Shown piece after piece: positions 25,651 through 34,164 of a stretch of DNA of 64,000 nucleotides. The stretch comes from Mesorhizobium sp. AR07 (GTDB taxonomy: Bacteria > Pseudomonadota > Alphaproteobacteria > Rhizobiales > Rhizobiaceae), in the NCBI RefSeq assembly GCF_024746815.1, contig NZ_CP080525.1, positions 5,822,501 to 5,886,500 of the forward strand, written 5' to 3'. A program made the translations under genes and the position numbers. The first letter of the stretch is position 1. Each line of letters begins with the position of its first letter. The notes beneath the pieces were generated by a model. That model worked only from the letters and a program-made list of their open reading frames with translations, was not told where the DNA came from and made no database searches.

Positions 25651-26421
25651 TCAGCTCATCCAGTTGCCGCCGTCGACATTGTAGGTCTGCGCCAGGATGT
25701 AGTCGCTGTCGGGGGAAGCCAGGAAGACGGCGAGCCCCGCAATATCCTCGGGCTGGGCGAAACGGCCGATCGGAACGGACCTGGCCACGGCCGCCTTCTT
25801 CTCGCCCGGCTTCAGGCCTTCCCAGCGCGCGAAGTGCGCATCGACAACGTCCCAATGCTCGCCATCCACGACGCCGGGCGCGATCGCGTTGACGTTGATG
25901 CCGTGCTTGACCAACGCAAGTGCTGCAGACTGTGTCGCCGAAATGATCGCTGCCTTGGAAGCGCAGTAAAGTGTCACCAGCGCCTCGCCGCGGCGGCCGG
26001 CCTGGCTCGCCATGTTGATGATCTTGCCGCCACGCCCGCGCGCGATCATCACATTGGCCACCGCCTTCATCATGAACAGCGGCGCCTTGAGATTGATGGC
26101 GAACACCCTGTCGTAGCTCGCTTCGGTGATGTCGGTTATCGGCGCCATGTCGAAGATGGCCGCATTGTTGACGAGGATATCGATGCCGCCGAAATCGCGG
26201 TCGATGTCAGTGACGATCCTGTCGATCGCATCGAGGTCGGTGACGTCGAGCTTGACGGCGCTGGCCGCCGCACCGATCGCGGCGGCCGCCCGCGTCGCAC
26301 GCTCGATGTCGATATCGGCAATCACCACCTTGGCGCCTTCGCGCGCATAGGCTTGTGCCAAACCCAGGCCAATGCCGCGCGCGCCACCGGTTATGAGGGC
26401 AATCTTATTCTTCAGCTTCAT
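25651..26421 (-). CDS. smoS: Polyol (sorbitol/galactitol) dehydrogenase, SDR family, SmoS-like
   Basis: A 256-residue SDR with TGGARGIGLG, NNAAIFDMAPIT, catalytic NMASQAGRRGEA...YCASK, and a C-terminus ending YNVDGGNWMS. The AGRRGEALV segment, the INVNAIAPGVVDGEHWD stretch and that C-terminus are what I recall of rhizobial SmoS, which oxidises sorbitol to fructose and galactitol to tagatose. The start at 26421 (MKLKNKIALITGG) is preferred over 26433. With the kinase and GatZ-family genes to its right it suggests a tagatose route. Confidence 0.85.
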   Translation of the reverse strand: MKLKNKIALITGGARGIGLGLAQAYAREGAKVVIADIDIERATRAAAAIGAAASAVKLDVTDLDAIDRIVTDIDRDFGGIDILVNNAAIFDMAPITDITEASYDRVFAINLKAPLFMMKAVANVMIARGRGGKIINMASQAGRRGEALVTLYCASKAAIISATQSAALALVKHGINVNAIAPGVVDGEHWDVVDAHFARWEGLKPGEKKAAVARSVPIGRFAQPEDIAGLAVFLASPDSDYILAQTYNVDGGNWMS

Positions 26422-26446
26422 GTCCAATTCCAATTCCGTGAGTTTT

Positions 26447-26460
26447 TGAAAACGCTACCA
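26447..26460. promoter_or_regulatory. LacI-type operator candidate
   Basis: TGAAAACGCTACCA matches the LacI/CcpA-type box TGWAANCGNTNWCA at all but one position. It lies 26 bp upstream of the SmoS-like start and is a plausible target for the LacI regulator encoded two genes downstream. Confidence 0.4.
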
Positions 26461-26535
26461 GAACGGCCGGATGGCGGCGGGCGCGATAATCATGGGAGAA
26501 CGTCGCCATCGAATCCCGCACGCCTGCTGGGAAAC

Positions 26536-26563
26536 GCACGGACCCACAGTAGTGGATCCGTGC
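26536..26563. other. Intercistronic hairpin between binding protein and dehydrogenase genes
   Basis: GCACGGACCCAC and GTGGATCCGTGC pair over 12 positions (one G-T) around AGTA. It lies in the 226-bp gap after the binding-protein stop. There is only a short T run on either side, so it looks more like an mRNA-stabilising or partial-termination hairpin than a strong terminator. Confidence 0.45.
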
Positions 26564-26647
26564 ATTTTCCGGGCCTGCTGCAACGGGAGGTTTTTACAGG
26601 CCAGGATTGCCAAGAGACGGCACACGCTCCGCCCCTTGGCTGCTCGC

Positions 26648-27967
26648 CTACTTGATGTAGCCGGCCTCCGTCATCGTCCGCTCCACCGCGGTCTGGGCGC
26701 CATTGAGTGCGTCATCCACCGACTGCTGGCCTGTTACCGCGGCCGCAACCGCCTGACCGACCAGGGTTCCGATACCCTGGAATTCGGGAATGGCGACGAA
26801 CTGGATGCCGGTATAGGGCACCGGATCCTTGGTCTGCTTGGTCGGATCGGCGGATTCGATCGCCGATAGCACCGTCGCGGCGAACGGCGCCGCCTTCTGG
26901 TAATCCGCGCTGGCATAGGTGGACTTGCGCGTTCCCGGAGGTGCCGCGACCCAGCCTTCGGTCTCGCCGACGCGCTGGACATAGGCTTTCGAGGTCGCCC
27001 ACTTGACGAAGGACTTCGCGGCATCGGCCTTGGTGGACGTGACCGGGATAGCCAGGCTCCATGCCCAGCCCCAAGCCGAACCGTTGGGCGTGACCGCCAC
27101 CGGCGCCTTGGCGAAGGCAACCTTGTCGGCAACCTTGCTCTGCTTCGGATCATAGACGCGACCCGCCGCGGACGTGGCATCGATCCACATGGCGCAATGG
27201 CCGGAGGCGAACAAAGTCTGGTTCTCGTTGAAACCGTTGGAGCTTATTCCCGGAGGTCCATCCTTCTTCATCGTGTCGACATACCAGCCGATCGCCTTCT
27301 TCCACTCGGGCGAATTGATCTGCGGCTTCCAGTCCATGTCGAACCAGCGGCCGCCGAACGTGTTCACCAGCGTGCCGACGAAAGCCATGTTCTCGCCCCA
27401 GCCCGGCTTGCCGCGCAGGCACAGGCCGTATTGCTCCTTCGACTTATCGGTGAGCTTGTCGGCGAATTCCGTGATCTGGTCATAGGTCGGCTGCTCCGGC
27501 ATCTTCAGGCCGGCGGCGTCGAACAGATCCTTGCGGTAGAGGGCGAACGAGCTTTCGGCATAGAAGGGCACAGCGTAAAGCTTGCCGTCGACCGTCAGGC
27601 CGCTGCGAACCGGCGCGATCAGATCGTCATAGTCGTAGTCGTCGCCGAGATCGTTGAGCGACGTGAGCCACCCGGCCTTGCCCCAGATCGGCGTTTCATA
27701 GCCGCCGATCGTCAGCACGTCGAACTGGCCGCCCTTGGTGGCGATGTCGGTGGTGACCCGCTCGCGCAGGACGTTCTCCTCCAGCACCACCCAGTTGACC
27801 TTGTTGCCCGTCGCCTTCTCCCATTCCGGCGACAGCTTCTGCATGATGATCATGTCGCCGTTGTTGACCGTCGCAACCGTGATTTCCGCGGACAGGGCGG
27901 CACCCGCCGTCAGCACTGAGGCCGTGAGCGACAGGCCAAGAATTCCAATACGCTTACCAATTGGCAT
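26648..27967 (-). CDS. smoE: Polyol/sugar ABC transporter substrate-binding protein (SmoE-like)
   Basis: A 439-residue family 1 binding protein. The start at 27967 follows a near-perfect GGAGGAG. Residues 1-28 form a Sec signal peptide ending AALSA before EITVATVNNGDM. The mature part (LSPEWEKATGNKVNWVVLEE, ASGHCAMWIDATSAAG) matches mannitol/sorbitol-binding proteins of rhizobia. No permease or ATPase gene of the matching family lies beside it; the nearest MalFG-type permeases are 23 kb away and belong to another operon. Confidence 0.85.
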   Translation of the reverse strand: MPIGKRIGILGLSLTASVLTAGAALSAEITVATVNNGDMIIMQKLSPEWEKATGNKVNWVVLEENVLRERVTTDIATKGGQFDVLTIGGYETPIWGKAGWLTSLNDLGDDYDYDDLIAPVRSGLTVDGKLYAVPFYAESSFALYRKDLFDAAGLKMPEQPTYDQITEFADKLTDKSKEQYGLCLRGKPGWGENMAFVGTLVNTFGGRWFDMDWKPQINSPEWKKAIGWYVDTMKKDGPPGISSNGFNENQTLFASGHCAMWIDATSAAGRVYDPKQSKVADKVAFAKAPVAVTPNGSAWGWAWSLAIPVTSTKADAAKSFVKWATSKAYVQRVGETEGWVAAPPGTRKSTYASADYQKAAPFAATVLSAIESADPTKQTKDPVPYTGIQFVAIPEFQGIGTLVGQAVAAAVTGQQSVDDALNGAQTAVERTMTEAGYIK

Positions 27968-27989
27968 TTCGTCTCCTCCTTTACGAATG

Positions 27990-28047
27990 CGCATGTGTAA
28001 GTGAACATGCGTGTATATTTTATTGCGCTTGAAAACGCCCGAGTCAA
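27990..28047 (-). promoter_or_regulatory. Promoter and inverted-repeat operator for the binding-protein gene
   Basis: On the minus strand TTGACT (28047-28042) and TAAAAT (28022-28017) are 19 bp apart. Just downstream, CGCATGT (27990-27996) and ACATGCG (28005-28011) form an inverted repeat. The 17-mer AAGTGAACATGCGTGTA at 27999-28015 recurs with two changes at 28141-28157 in front of the divergent kinase gene, marking a shared regulator site. Confidence 0.5.
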
Positions 28048-28140
28048 GCTTCGTGGGCTCGATATTTAGCGTTCGGCCAGGATAGACGCATAGCCACTCG
28101 CCATTTGGCGGGATCACGAGAGCCACGCACGGCGCAAATA

Positions 28141-28170
28141 AAGTGAACATACGTGCAGTTTGTATTGACT
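28141..28170 (+). promoter_or_regulatory. Second copy of the operator motif and likely -35 of the kinase operon
   Basis: AAGTGAACATACGTGCA (28141-28157) matches 15 of 17 bases at 27999-28015. TTGACT follows at 28165-28170; no strong -10 is visible 16-18 bp later. The rest of the 308-bp gap between the two divergent units holds nothing else recognisable. Confidence 0.45.
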
Positions 28171-28275
28171 TCGCTCTCGACGCGAATTACCTCGGCTTGG
28201 TCAGGAGCCATCGTGCAATCCGCACGCCGATACGATCCGCGTCGGCTCCGGCTGGGGAGAGAAGGAATTGCAGGA

Positions 28276-29262
28276 ATGAGCCATTCCCGCCGAAGAGAGA
28301 TCGCCTCCGAAGCCGCGGGGCCGACGATTGCCGCCGGCGAGATCCTGGCTGAGATCATGGCGACGGAGCGGGGTCTCGGTTTTCTCGAACCGCTGACGCT
28401 GGCAGGGCCTTACCCGAGTGGCGCCCCCGCCATATTCATCGATCAGGTCGCAAGACTGGGCGGCGGCGCCGGGATCATCGGCTGCGTCGGCCGCGACGAT
28501 TTCGGCACGATCAACCTGGAAAGGCTGAGGCGCGATGGCGTCGACGTGTCCGCCGTGTCGGTCAGCGACCGCTATCCGACGGGAAGCGCCTTCGTGCGCT
28601 ACAGGCCCGACGGCGGCCGGGACTTCGTCTACAACATCGCCGAATCCGCCGCCGGGCAAATCCACCTCACCGGCGAAGCGCGCCATCTGGCGGACAGGGC
28701 CGGCCACCTGCATGTCATGGGGTCCACTCTGTCCGTCGCCGGGCTGAAGGAGATCGTCGCCTATGCCGCCAAGGCGGTGCGCGCCCGCGGCGGCTCGACC
28801 TCCTTCGACCCGAACGTGCGCAAGGAACTGATCGACGGCGCCGACGGCGCGCAATTTTCAGCACTCGTCGACGATGCGGACCTGCTGCTGCCGTCGGGCG
28901 ACGAGTTGCTTGCCGCGGCAGGCGTCGACGACGAATGCCAGGCGGTGACGGCGCTGATCGCCAGGGGCGTCGGCGAGATCGTGCTCAAGCGGGGGGCCGC
29001 CGGCTCGTCCTGGTTCGGCGCCGACGGCACCAGGGTCGACTGTGCCGGTTTCCTGGTGGAGGAAGTGGACCCGACCGGAGCCGGCGACTGTTTCGGCGCG
29101 ACTTATTTGACTTGCCGCCGCAAAGGCATGGAGCCTGCCAAGGCGCTGTTCTATGCCAATGCGGCCGGCGCCCGCAACGTCACGCGGCGCGGGCCGATGG
29201 AGGGCGTCGCCGGCTTCGATGTGCTTGACGGCTTCATCGCCGGGACCGCGAGGGCGACATGA
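28276..29262 (+). CDS. PfkB-family sugar kinase, probable D-tagatose kinase
   Basis: A 328-residue ribokinase-like enzyme. The N-terminal GEILAEIM, a glycine-rich ARLGGGAGIIGCVGRDDFG and the C-terminal DPTGAGDCFGA with the catalytic Asp are the family signatures. The start at 28276 is supported by AGAAGGAATTGCAGG upstream. Its stop overlaps the GatZ-family start by four bases. The same pairing occurs in the Agrobacterium galactitol/altritol pathway, where the kinase makes D-tagatose 6-phosphate; assignment here rests on that context. Confidence 0.82.
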   Translation: MSHSRRREIASEAAGPTIAAGEILAEIMATERGLGFLEPLTLAGPYPSGAPAIFIDQVARLGGGAGIIGCVGRDDFGTINLERLRRDGVDVSAVSVSDRYPTGSAFVRYRPDGGRDFVYNIAESAAGQIHLTGEARHLADRAGHLHVMGSTLSVAGLKEIVAYAAKAVRARGGSTSFDPNVRKELIDGADGAQFSALVDDADLLLPSGDELLAAAGVDDECQAVTALIARGVGEIVLKRGAAGSSWFGADGTRVDCAGFLVEEVDPTGAGDCFGATYLTCRRKGMEPAKALFYANAAGARNVTRRGPMEGVAGFDVLDGFIAGTARAT

Positions 29263-30542
29263 TGGCCAACCCGCTTGCCGGCCTCGCCACCGCGCGCGGA
29301 AACGGATCGCCTTACGGCATCACCTCGATCTGCTCGGCCCATCCGCTGGTGATCCAGACCGCCATTAGGCGCGCCGTCAAGGACAAGGAAAGCGCGCTGC
29401 TGATCGAGGCGACCTGCAACCAGGTCAACCAGTTTGGCGGCTACACCGGGATGACCCCGGACCTGTTCATCGCCTTCGTGCTGGAGATCGCCAACCGGGA
29501 AGGGCTCGAGGCCTCACGCATCATCTTCGGCGGCGACCATCTTGGACCGAACCCGTGGCGCGCCGAGCCGGCCGGGCAGGCGATGAGCAAGGCGGAAGCC
29601 ATGGTCACCGCCTATATCTGGGCCGGCTTCAGCAAGCTCCATCTCGACGCCTCGATGGGCTGCGCCGGCGAGCCGGCGGCCCTCGATGACAGGACCATCG
29701 CCACGCGGGCGGCGCGACTGGCCAAGGCCGCTGAAAAGGCGGCGCGCGCGGCCGGCGGTGCCTTGCCGGTCTACATCATCGGCACCGAGGTTCCCGCCCC
29801 GGGCGGCGTCGATCACGCGATCAGCGACCTGAAGCCGACCGAAGCAGCAGCCGCGCGCCGCACCATCGAGGTGCATCGCGAGATCTTTGCCAGGGAGGGT
29901 CTGGCGGAAGCGTTCGAGCGCGTCATCGCCGTGGTCGTGCAGCCGGGTGTCGAGTTCGGCAGTCAGAACGTCGTCGCCTACGCGCCCGAAAAATCGACGG
30001 CGCTGACCGGATTGCTCGATGAAGAACCGTCGCTCGTCTACGAGGCGCATTCCACCGACTACCAGAGTCGCGCGGCGCTGACCTCGCTTGTTCGCAACGG
30101 TTTTCCCATCCTCAAGGTTGGTCCGGGCCTGACATTCGCCTTGCGCGAGGCGCTCTATGGCCTCGACCTGATCGCCAGCGAAATGGTCGCGGATTACGGC
30201 GACAGGCCGCTTGCCCGCACGATGGAGCGCGTGATGCTGGCTGCATCAGGCCATTGGCACAGCCACTATCATGGCAGCGAGGCGAGCCTCTATGTGCAGC
30301 GTCACTACAGCTATAGCGACCGGATCCGCTATTATTGGAGCAACCCCACTGCCGGCGTTGCCGTCGGCCGCCTGCGCGAGGTGCTGAACGGCGTCAGCAT
30401 TCCCGAAACGCTGATGCGCCAGTTCCTGCCGATGCTGCCGGCCGGGCTTGGATTGGCGGGGAACCCCGAAGCAATTCTTCACCAAGCGGTCGGCCAGGTG
30501 CTGGCCGACTACGATGCCGCCTGCATTGGAGACAGGGCCTGA
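29259..30542 (+). CDS. GatZ/KbaZ-family protein, probable D-tagatose-6-phosphate 4-epimerase
   Basis: A 427-residue TIM-barrel protein with the family stretches PYGITSICSAHPLVI, EATCNQVNQFGGYTGM and GGDHLGPNPW. In enterobacteria GatZ is the partner of GatY aldolase. No GatY/KbaY homologue is present in this window, and in Agrobacterium a GatZ homologue paired with tagatose kinase epimerises tagatose 6-phosphate to fructose 6-phosphate. That function fits better than a non-catalytic aldolase subunit. It is coupled to the kinase by a four-base overlap. Confidence 0.85.
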   Translation: MMANPLAGLATARGNGSPYGITSICSAHPLVIQTAIRRAVKDKESALLIEATCNQVNQFGGYTGMTPDLFIAFVLEIANREGLEASRIIFGGDHLGPNPWRAEPAGQAMSKAEAMVTAYIWAGFSKLHLDASMGCAGEPAALDDRTIATRAARLAKAAEKAARAAGGALPVYIIGTEVPAPGGVDHAISDLKPTEAAAARRTIEVHREIFAREGLAEAFERVIAVVVQPGVEFGSQNVVAYAPEKSTALTGLLDEEPSLVYEAHSTDYQSRAALTSLVRNGFPILKVGPGLTFALREALYGLDLIASEMVADYGDRPLARTMERVMLAASGHWHSHYHGSEASLYVQRHYSYSDRIRYYWSNPTAGVAVGRLREVLNGVSIPETLMRQFLPMLPAGLGLAGNPEAILHQAVGQVLADYDAACIGDRA

Positions 30543-30618
30543 GGCCACACCGCCATCTCGCCTCTTGAGAACCCCCTGCGCAAGCCGAATCGGCTCTCGC
30601 AGAATGCCGGCGCGGCCA

Positions 30619-31320
30619 TCACATAATGCCGAAGGTCCTGTAGGCATCGACCGCGCTCATGCCCTCGCGGATCGCCTTGGCGACCAGCTTTTCGCCGCGC
30701 ACCTTTTCGAGGGCCAGCCGCACCACCTCTTCCTCCACTTGCCGTGGAATGACGAGGACACCTTCCTTGTCACCGAACAGCAACGTCCCCGGCTCGATCC
30801 GCACGCCGCCGATCTCGAGCGCGCAGCGATAGTCGATGACCTTGCCGCGCACGCCCTGATCCTGTGCGTAGTAGCCGGTGCAGAAGCAGGGGAAGTCTAG
30901 CGCCTTGATGCCGTCCGTATCGCGTGCAAAGCCGTTGACCAGCGCGCCGTGCGCGCCGAGGATTTTTGCACGCGTCGACATCAGCTCGCCCCACAGCGCG
31001 TAGCGGGGCGAGGCGCCGCTGGCGACATAAATCTCGCCGGGCTTGAGATCGTCCAGCGCCTCGAACATCAGCCCGAACGGCTTGGTCATCAGCGGATTGC
31101 GCGTCGGCTCGTCGGAGGGAAAGATGTCGGATTCGAGCACCGGCATCGCACGGCCCAGCAAGCGTGTCTTCTCGTCGACCGGCTTGAACACCGGCGGCAG
31201 GAACTGATGCTGCAGCCCCAGCGTATCCATCACGTCGCCGACCACCGCGACGAAGAGCTCCTTCTCGAACAGGCGATACATCTCGGCGTCGTCGGCATAG
31301 AGGCGCGTCGGTTGTGTCAT
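30619..31320 (-). CDS. RraA-like aldolase/decarboxylase (HMG/CHA aldolase family)
   Basis: A 233-residue RraA-fold protein. GALVNGFARDTDGI contains the conserved Gly/Asn/Arg-Asp motif that holds the divalent metal and substrate in 4-hydroxy-4-methyl-2-oxoglutarate aldolases. Such proteins cleave or decarboxylate 2-keto acids; the RNase E-inhibitor role is limited to a subset of the family. Its ATG overlaps the stop of the dehydratase upstream. In this operon it could act on a keto acid made from mannonate-type substrates. Confidence 0.85.
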   Translation of the reverse strand: MTQPTRLYADDAEMYRLFEKELFVAVVGDVMDTLGLQHQFLPPVFKPVDEKTRLLGRAMPVLESDIFPSDEPTRNPLMTKPFGLMFEALDDLKPGEIYVASGASPRYALWGELMSTRAKILGAHGALVNGFARDTDGIKALDFPCFCTGYYAQDQGVRGKVIDYRCALEIGGVRIEPGTLLFGDKEGVLVIPRQVEEEVVRLALEKVRGEKLVAKAIREGMSAVDAYRTFGIM

Positions 31321-32435
31321 CAGGATTGTATCCGGCTGTTCGTGGATTGGGTGGTGCGGGAAGGTCCCAGCGCCGCGGCGTGCTGGACCAGAGCGCGCAT
31401 GTAGCCCAGGGCAAAAGCCTTGCCGGCGTGCCAGGGCGCGTCGCAGGACATTTCCGGCGTGTGATCGGGGATGAGGACGCCTTCATAGGCTTCGTCACGC
31501 AGGATGCGGACGATCTCGGCCATATCGATATCGCCGTCGTCGACGAAGGTCTCGTGATAGGTCGGCACCTTGCCGCGCACGTTGCGGAAATGGATGTAGC
31601 CGATGCGCTTGCGTTGGGCGAAGCGCCTGACATGCTCGTAAATGTCGTCGGTGCCGGGCATTTCCTGCAGCGAACCGAGGCAGAGCTCAAGCCCGTTGGA
31701 CGGCGAGTCGACGATGTCCATCAGCCGGTCGTATTTCTCAGGCCGGTTGACGAGCCGCGCGGCACCGCGCAGCGCTTCGGCCGGCGGATCGTCGGGGTGT
31801 GCCGCCAGCACGACGCCGGCCGCTTCAGCCACCGGCACGAGCTCGTGCAGGAAGACGCTGAGCCGCTGCCAAAGCTCCTCGCTGCTGACCGTCACCGGTT
31901 CGGCATCCGGCCGGCCGGCACGGTAGCGCATGTTCCAGACAACGCCGTCGGGCAGCGGCAGATCGGCATCGATGGCTGCGAGGTCGAGCCCCACCGACAT
32001 GGCCTCGCCGCGTGCGAACGGCCCGCGCGACCAGCCCCAGACGCCGGCGATGGAAAAGTTGTAGCCGATGCACGGAATGCCGGCGCGACCGGCGTCGCGG
32101 ACAAGGCGCTTCAACCCTTCGATCTGCTTCGCACGATCGGGGCCGCCGAGCAGCACGTCGGACCAGAAGCGGGGCGAAAGATTCTCGATCGCCGCGATTT
32201 CCAATCCGTTGTCGCGAACCGTCTTCACCAGGCCGGAAAAATCCTCGTAGGTCCAAAGCGCGTCGGTGGAGCAGTCGCCCCAGCCTTCCGTTTCGCTGCC
32301 GGCCGACAGCGAAGGGTCGCGGCCGCGAAAATAGTTGGTGAGATGGGCAACGATGTGGGTGGCGCCAGCCTGGCGGGCGAAGCGGAAATTGTCCGGGGTC
32401 AGCGACTCCCGGTAAAGGCCAAGACCGATCTTCAT
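31320..32435 (-). CDS. Mannonate dehydratase-like protein (UxuA family, divergent paralogue)
   Basis: A 371-residue UxuA-family TIM barrel. It keeps IAAIENLSPRFW, VVLAAHPDDPP, the LCLGSLQEM region and IHFRNVRG, which carry the metal ligands. It differs markedly from the second copy at 34165 (different N-terminus, shorter), so it probably handles another aldonate. It follows the SDR by four bases and overlaps the RraA-like gene, giving an SDR, dehydratase, aldolase order. Confidence 0.87.
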   Translation of the reverse strand: MKIGLGLYRESLTPDNFRFARQAGATHIVAHLTNYFRGRDPSLSAGSETEGWGDCSTDALWTYEDFSGLVKTVRDNGLEIAAIENLSPRFWSDVLLGGPDRAKQIEGLKRLVRDAGRAGIPCIGYNFSIAGVWGWSRGPFARGEAMSVGLDLAAIDADLPLPDGVVWNMRYRAGRPDAEPVTVSSEELWQRLSVFLHELVPVAEAAGVVLAAHPDDPPAEALRGAARLVNRPEKYDRLMDIVDSPSNGLELCLGSLQEMPGTDDIYEHVRRFAQRKRIGYIHFRNVRGKVPTYHETFVDDGDIDMAEIVRILRDEAYEGVLIPDHTPEMSCDAPWHAGKAFALGYMRALVQHAAALGPSRTTQSTNSRIQS

Positions 32436-32439
32436 GGTT

Positions 32440-33225
32440 CTACTTCACACCAATGCCGGCGGTCAGGCCGCCATCGATTCTGTAGTCGGCGCCGGTGCAG
32501 AATCCGGCTCTCGTCGAACACAGGAAGGCGATGAGTTCCGCCACCTCCTCCGGCTCGCCGATGCGTCCGATGGGGTGCGCTTCGCCGAAGCGCTTGTAGG
32601 CGGCCTCGACATCGGCATCGGTGCCGTTCTCGCCGCGTGCCGCCTTTTCCAGGATCGGGGTGCGGATCGAGCCCGGGCTGACCGAATTGACGCGGATGCC
32701 GGAGCGCGCATAGTCGAGCGCCAGCGAGCGCGTCAGCGTATGGATCGCCCCCTTCGTCGTCGCATAGGCGGCGACATTCTGCTGGCTGGCATGCCCCTGT
32801 ACCGAGGCGACATTGACGATGGCGCCGCCGCCCCGGCGGATCATTTCCGGAATGCCGAAATGCGCGGTCAGGTAGATCGAGCCGACATTGACCGACATCG
32901 CCTTGTTCCAGGTCTCGAAATCGGTGCTGGTTGCTGTTCCATACGGATGGACGGCCGCGGAATTGACGATGATGTCGAGGCCGCCGAACCGCTCGACGCC
33001 GGCCGCGACCGCGGCGCGAACCTGATCCGGCACCGAGACGTCGGCGTCGATGACCAGCACGCCTGCTCCGGCGTTTTCCAGATCCGCCTTCATCGCCGCG
33101 TTGGCCGCGCGGTCGATGCCGCAGGCGATGATCGCCGCGCCACCGGCCGCAAGGCGCCTGGCGCTTGCGAGGCCAATCCCGGTCGTGCCGGTCACCAGAG
33201 CGACCTTGCCGTCGAAATCCTTCAT
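32440..33225 (-). CDS. Short-chain dehydrogenase (probable aldonate/keto-acid oxidoreductase)
   Basis: A 261-residue SDR: VTGTTGIGLA cofactor loop (the usual three-glycine pattern is shortened), VNSAAVHPYG where NNAG is usual, catalytic NVASVQG and YATTK. It ends with DYRIDGGLTAGIGVK. Placed between the GntR regulator and the UxuA paralogue, it may interconvert a keto-aldonate and the dehydratase substrate, the role UxuB plays in enterobacteria. This is inferred from context only. Confidence 0.87.
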   Translation of the reverse strand: MKDFDGKVALVTGTTGIGLASARRLAAGGAAIIACGIDRAANAAMKADLENAGAGVLVIDADVSVPDQVRAAVAAGVERFGGLDIIVNSAAVHPYGTATSTDFETWNKAMSVNVGSIYLTAHFGIPEMIRRGGGAIVNVASVQGHASQQNVAAYATTKGAIHTLTRSLALDYARSGIRVNSVSPGSIRTPILEKAARGENGTDADVEAAYKRFGEAHPIGRIGEPEEVAELIAFLCSTRAGFCTGADYRIDGGLTAGIGVK

Positions 33226-33238
33226 TGCGGGAACTCCA

Positions 33239-33973
33239 TCATTGGCTGTCGGAAGCCGGCTCTTCCGGCAGGAAACGCAGGGCGAAGTCGAGATGGCGGC
33301 TGATCAGATAGGCGTAAGCCAGCCTGTCGCGCGCGCGCAGCGCAGCAACGATCTCGCCATGCGCGGTCCTTGTATCGGCCAGCACTGGCCGCATCTCCTT
33401 GCCGATGGTCATGATCCGCAGGATCACCGGGGACAGGAAGGAGTACATATCCGTCAGCATGCGGTTGTCCGCCAGCTTGATCAGCGCCATGTGGAAGTTG
33501 AAATCGTTCTCGGCCGCCTCTTCGATCGAGCCGCTGTCAACGATCCGGGCGTTGATCTCGTCGAGTGCCTCGATCTGTTCGTTCGAGGCGTTGAGCACGA
33601 TATGGTCGCCGATGCCGACTTCGATGATGCGCCGGTAGCCCTGTATGTCAGCGAAGGACGAGCGCGAGATGTCCATATGCGCGGCGAAGAAATTCTGGAT
33701 GGCGATGCTCTGCCCGTCGGCCAGGACGGCGCCGACGCGGGGCTTCGGCTCGATAAGCCCGTAGGTGCGGATGGTGCGCAACGCCTCGCGCACGGTGTTG
33801 CGGCTGGCGCCGGTGATCTCGCTGAGCTCGCGCTCGGTCGGCAGCACGTCGCCGACATTCAGCTGCCGCACGCGGATGAGGTCGAGAATCCGCCCGGCCG
33901 CCGTGTCGACCGCGGACCGGCCGCTGACGCGCCGGGCAGTGGCGTTCTCGCGCATGGCTTGAGAGCTTTCCAA
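33239..33973 (-). CDS. GntR/FadR-family regulator of the mannonate module
   Basis: A 244-residue regulator with an N-terminal winged helix (VLPTERELSEITGASRNTVREAL) and a C-terminal FCD helical domain (NDFNFHMALIKLADN, TAHGEIVAAL). AGGAAGG seven bases upstream favours the TTG start at 33973 over the ATG at 33955. It is divergent from uxuA at 34165, and two copies of TTGTTGGACCA, a FadR-type TnGTnnnACnA box, lie in the shared gap. Confidence 0.92.
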   Translation of the reverse strand: MESSQAMRENATARRVSGRSAVDTAAGRILDLIRVRQLNVGDVLPTERELSEITGASRNTVREALRTIRTYGLIEPKPRVGAVLADGQSIAIQNFFAAHMDISRSSFADIQGYRRIIEVGIGDHIVLNASNEQIEALDEINARIVDSGSIEEAAENDFNFHMALIKLADNRMLTDMYSFLSPVILRIMTIGKEMRPVLADTRTAHGEIVAALRARDRLAYAYLISRHLDFALRFLPEEPASDSQ

Positions 33974-33991
33974 CGTCGAACCTTCCTGAAT

Positions 33992-34002
33992 TGTTGGACC
34001 AA
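33992..34002 (+). promoter_or_regulatory. FadR-type operator 1 (TTGTTGGACCA)
   Basis: Fits the TnGTnnnACnA consensus of FadR-subfamily GntR regulators and extends to a palindrome TGTTGGACCAACA (33993-34005). It lies 19 bp upstream of the gntR start, suggesting autorepression. Confidence 0.65.
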
Positions 34003-34106
34003 CATACCGCAGACCTCAGCGAAAACAATCGGTTTTTGATCGGTGATCCCAGCATTTGGATGAAAATCACATCAGGAAGGCTAGACGATCGGCTCGAATT
34101 TTTAGT

Positions 34107-34135
34107 TTGACTCTCATTGTGGTCCAACAATAAGT
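34107..34135 (+). promoter_or_regulatory. uxuA promoter with FadR-type operator 2
   Basis: TTGACT (34107-34112), a 17-bp spacer and ATAAGT (34130-34135) form the likely promoter. The minus-strand 11-mer TTGTTGGACCA occupies 34130-34120, identical to operator 1, covering spacer and -10 edge, as expected for a repressor site. Confidence 0.6.
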
Positions 34136-34164
34136 TGCGCTTCTCTCGCAGAAGGAAAGCGGCA

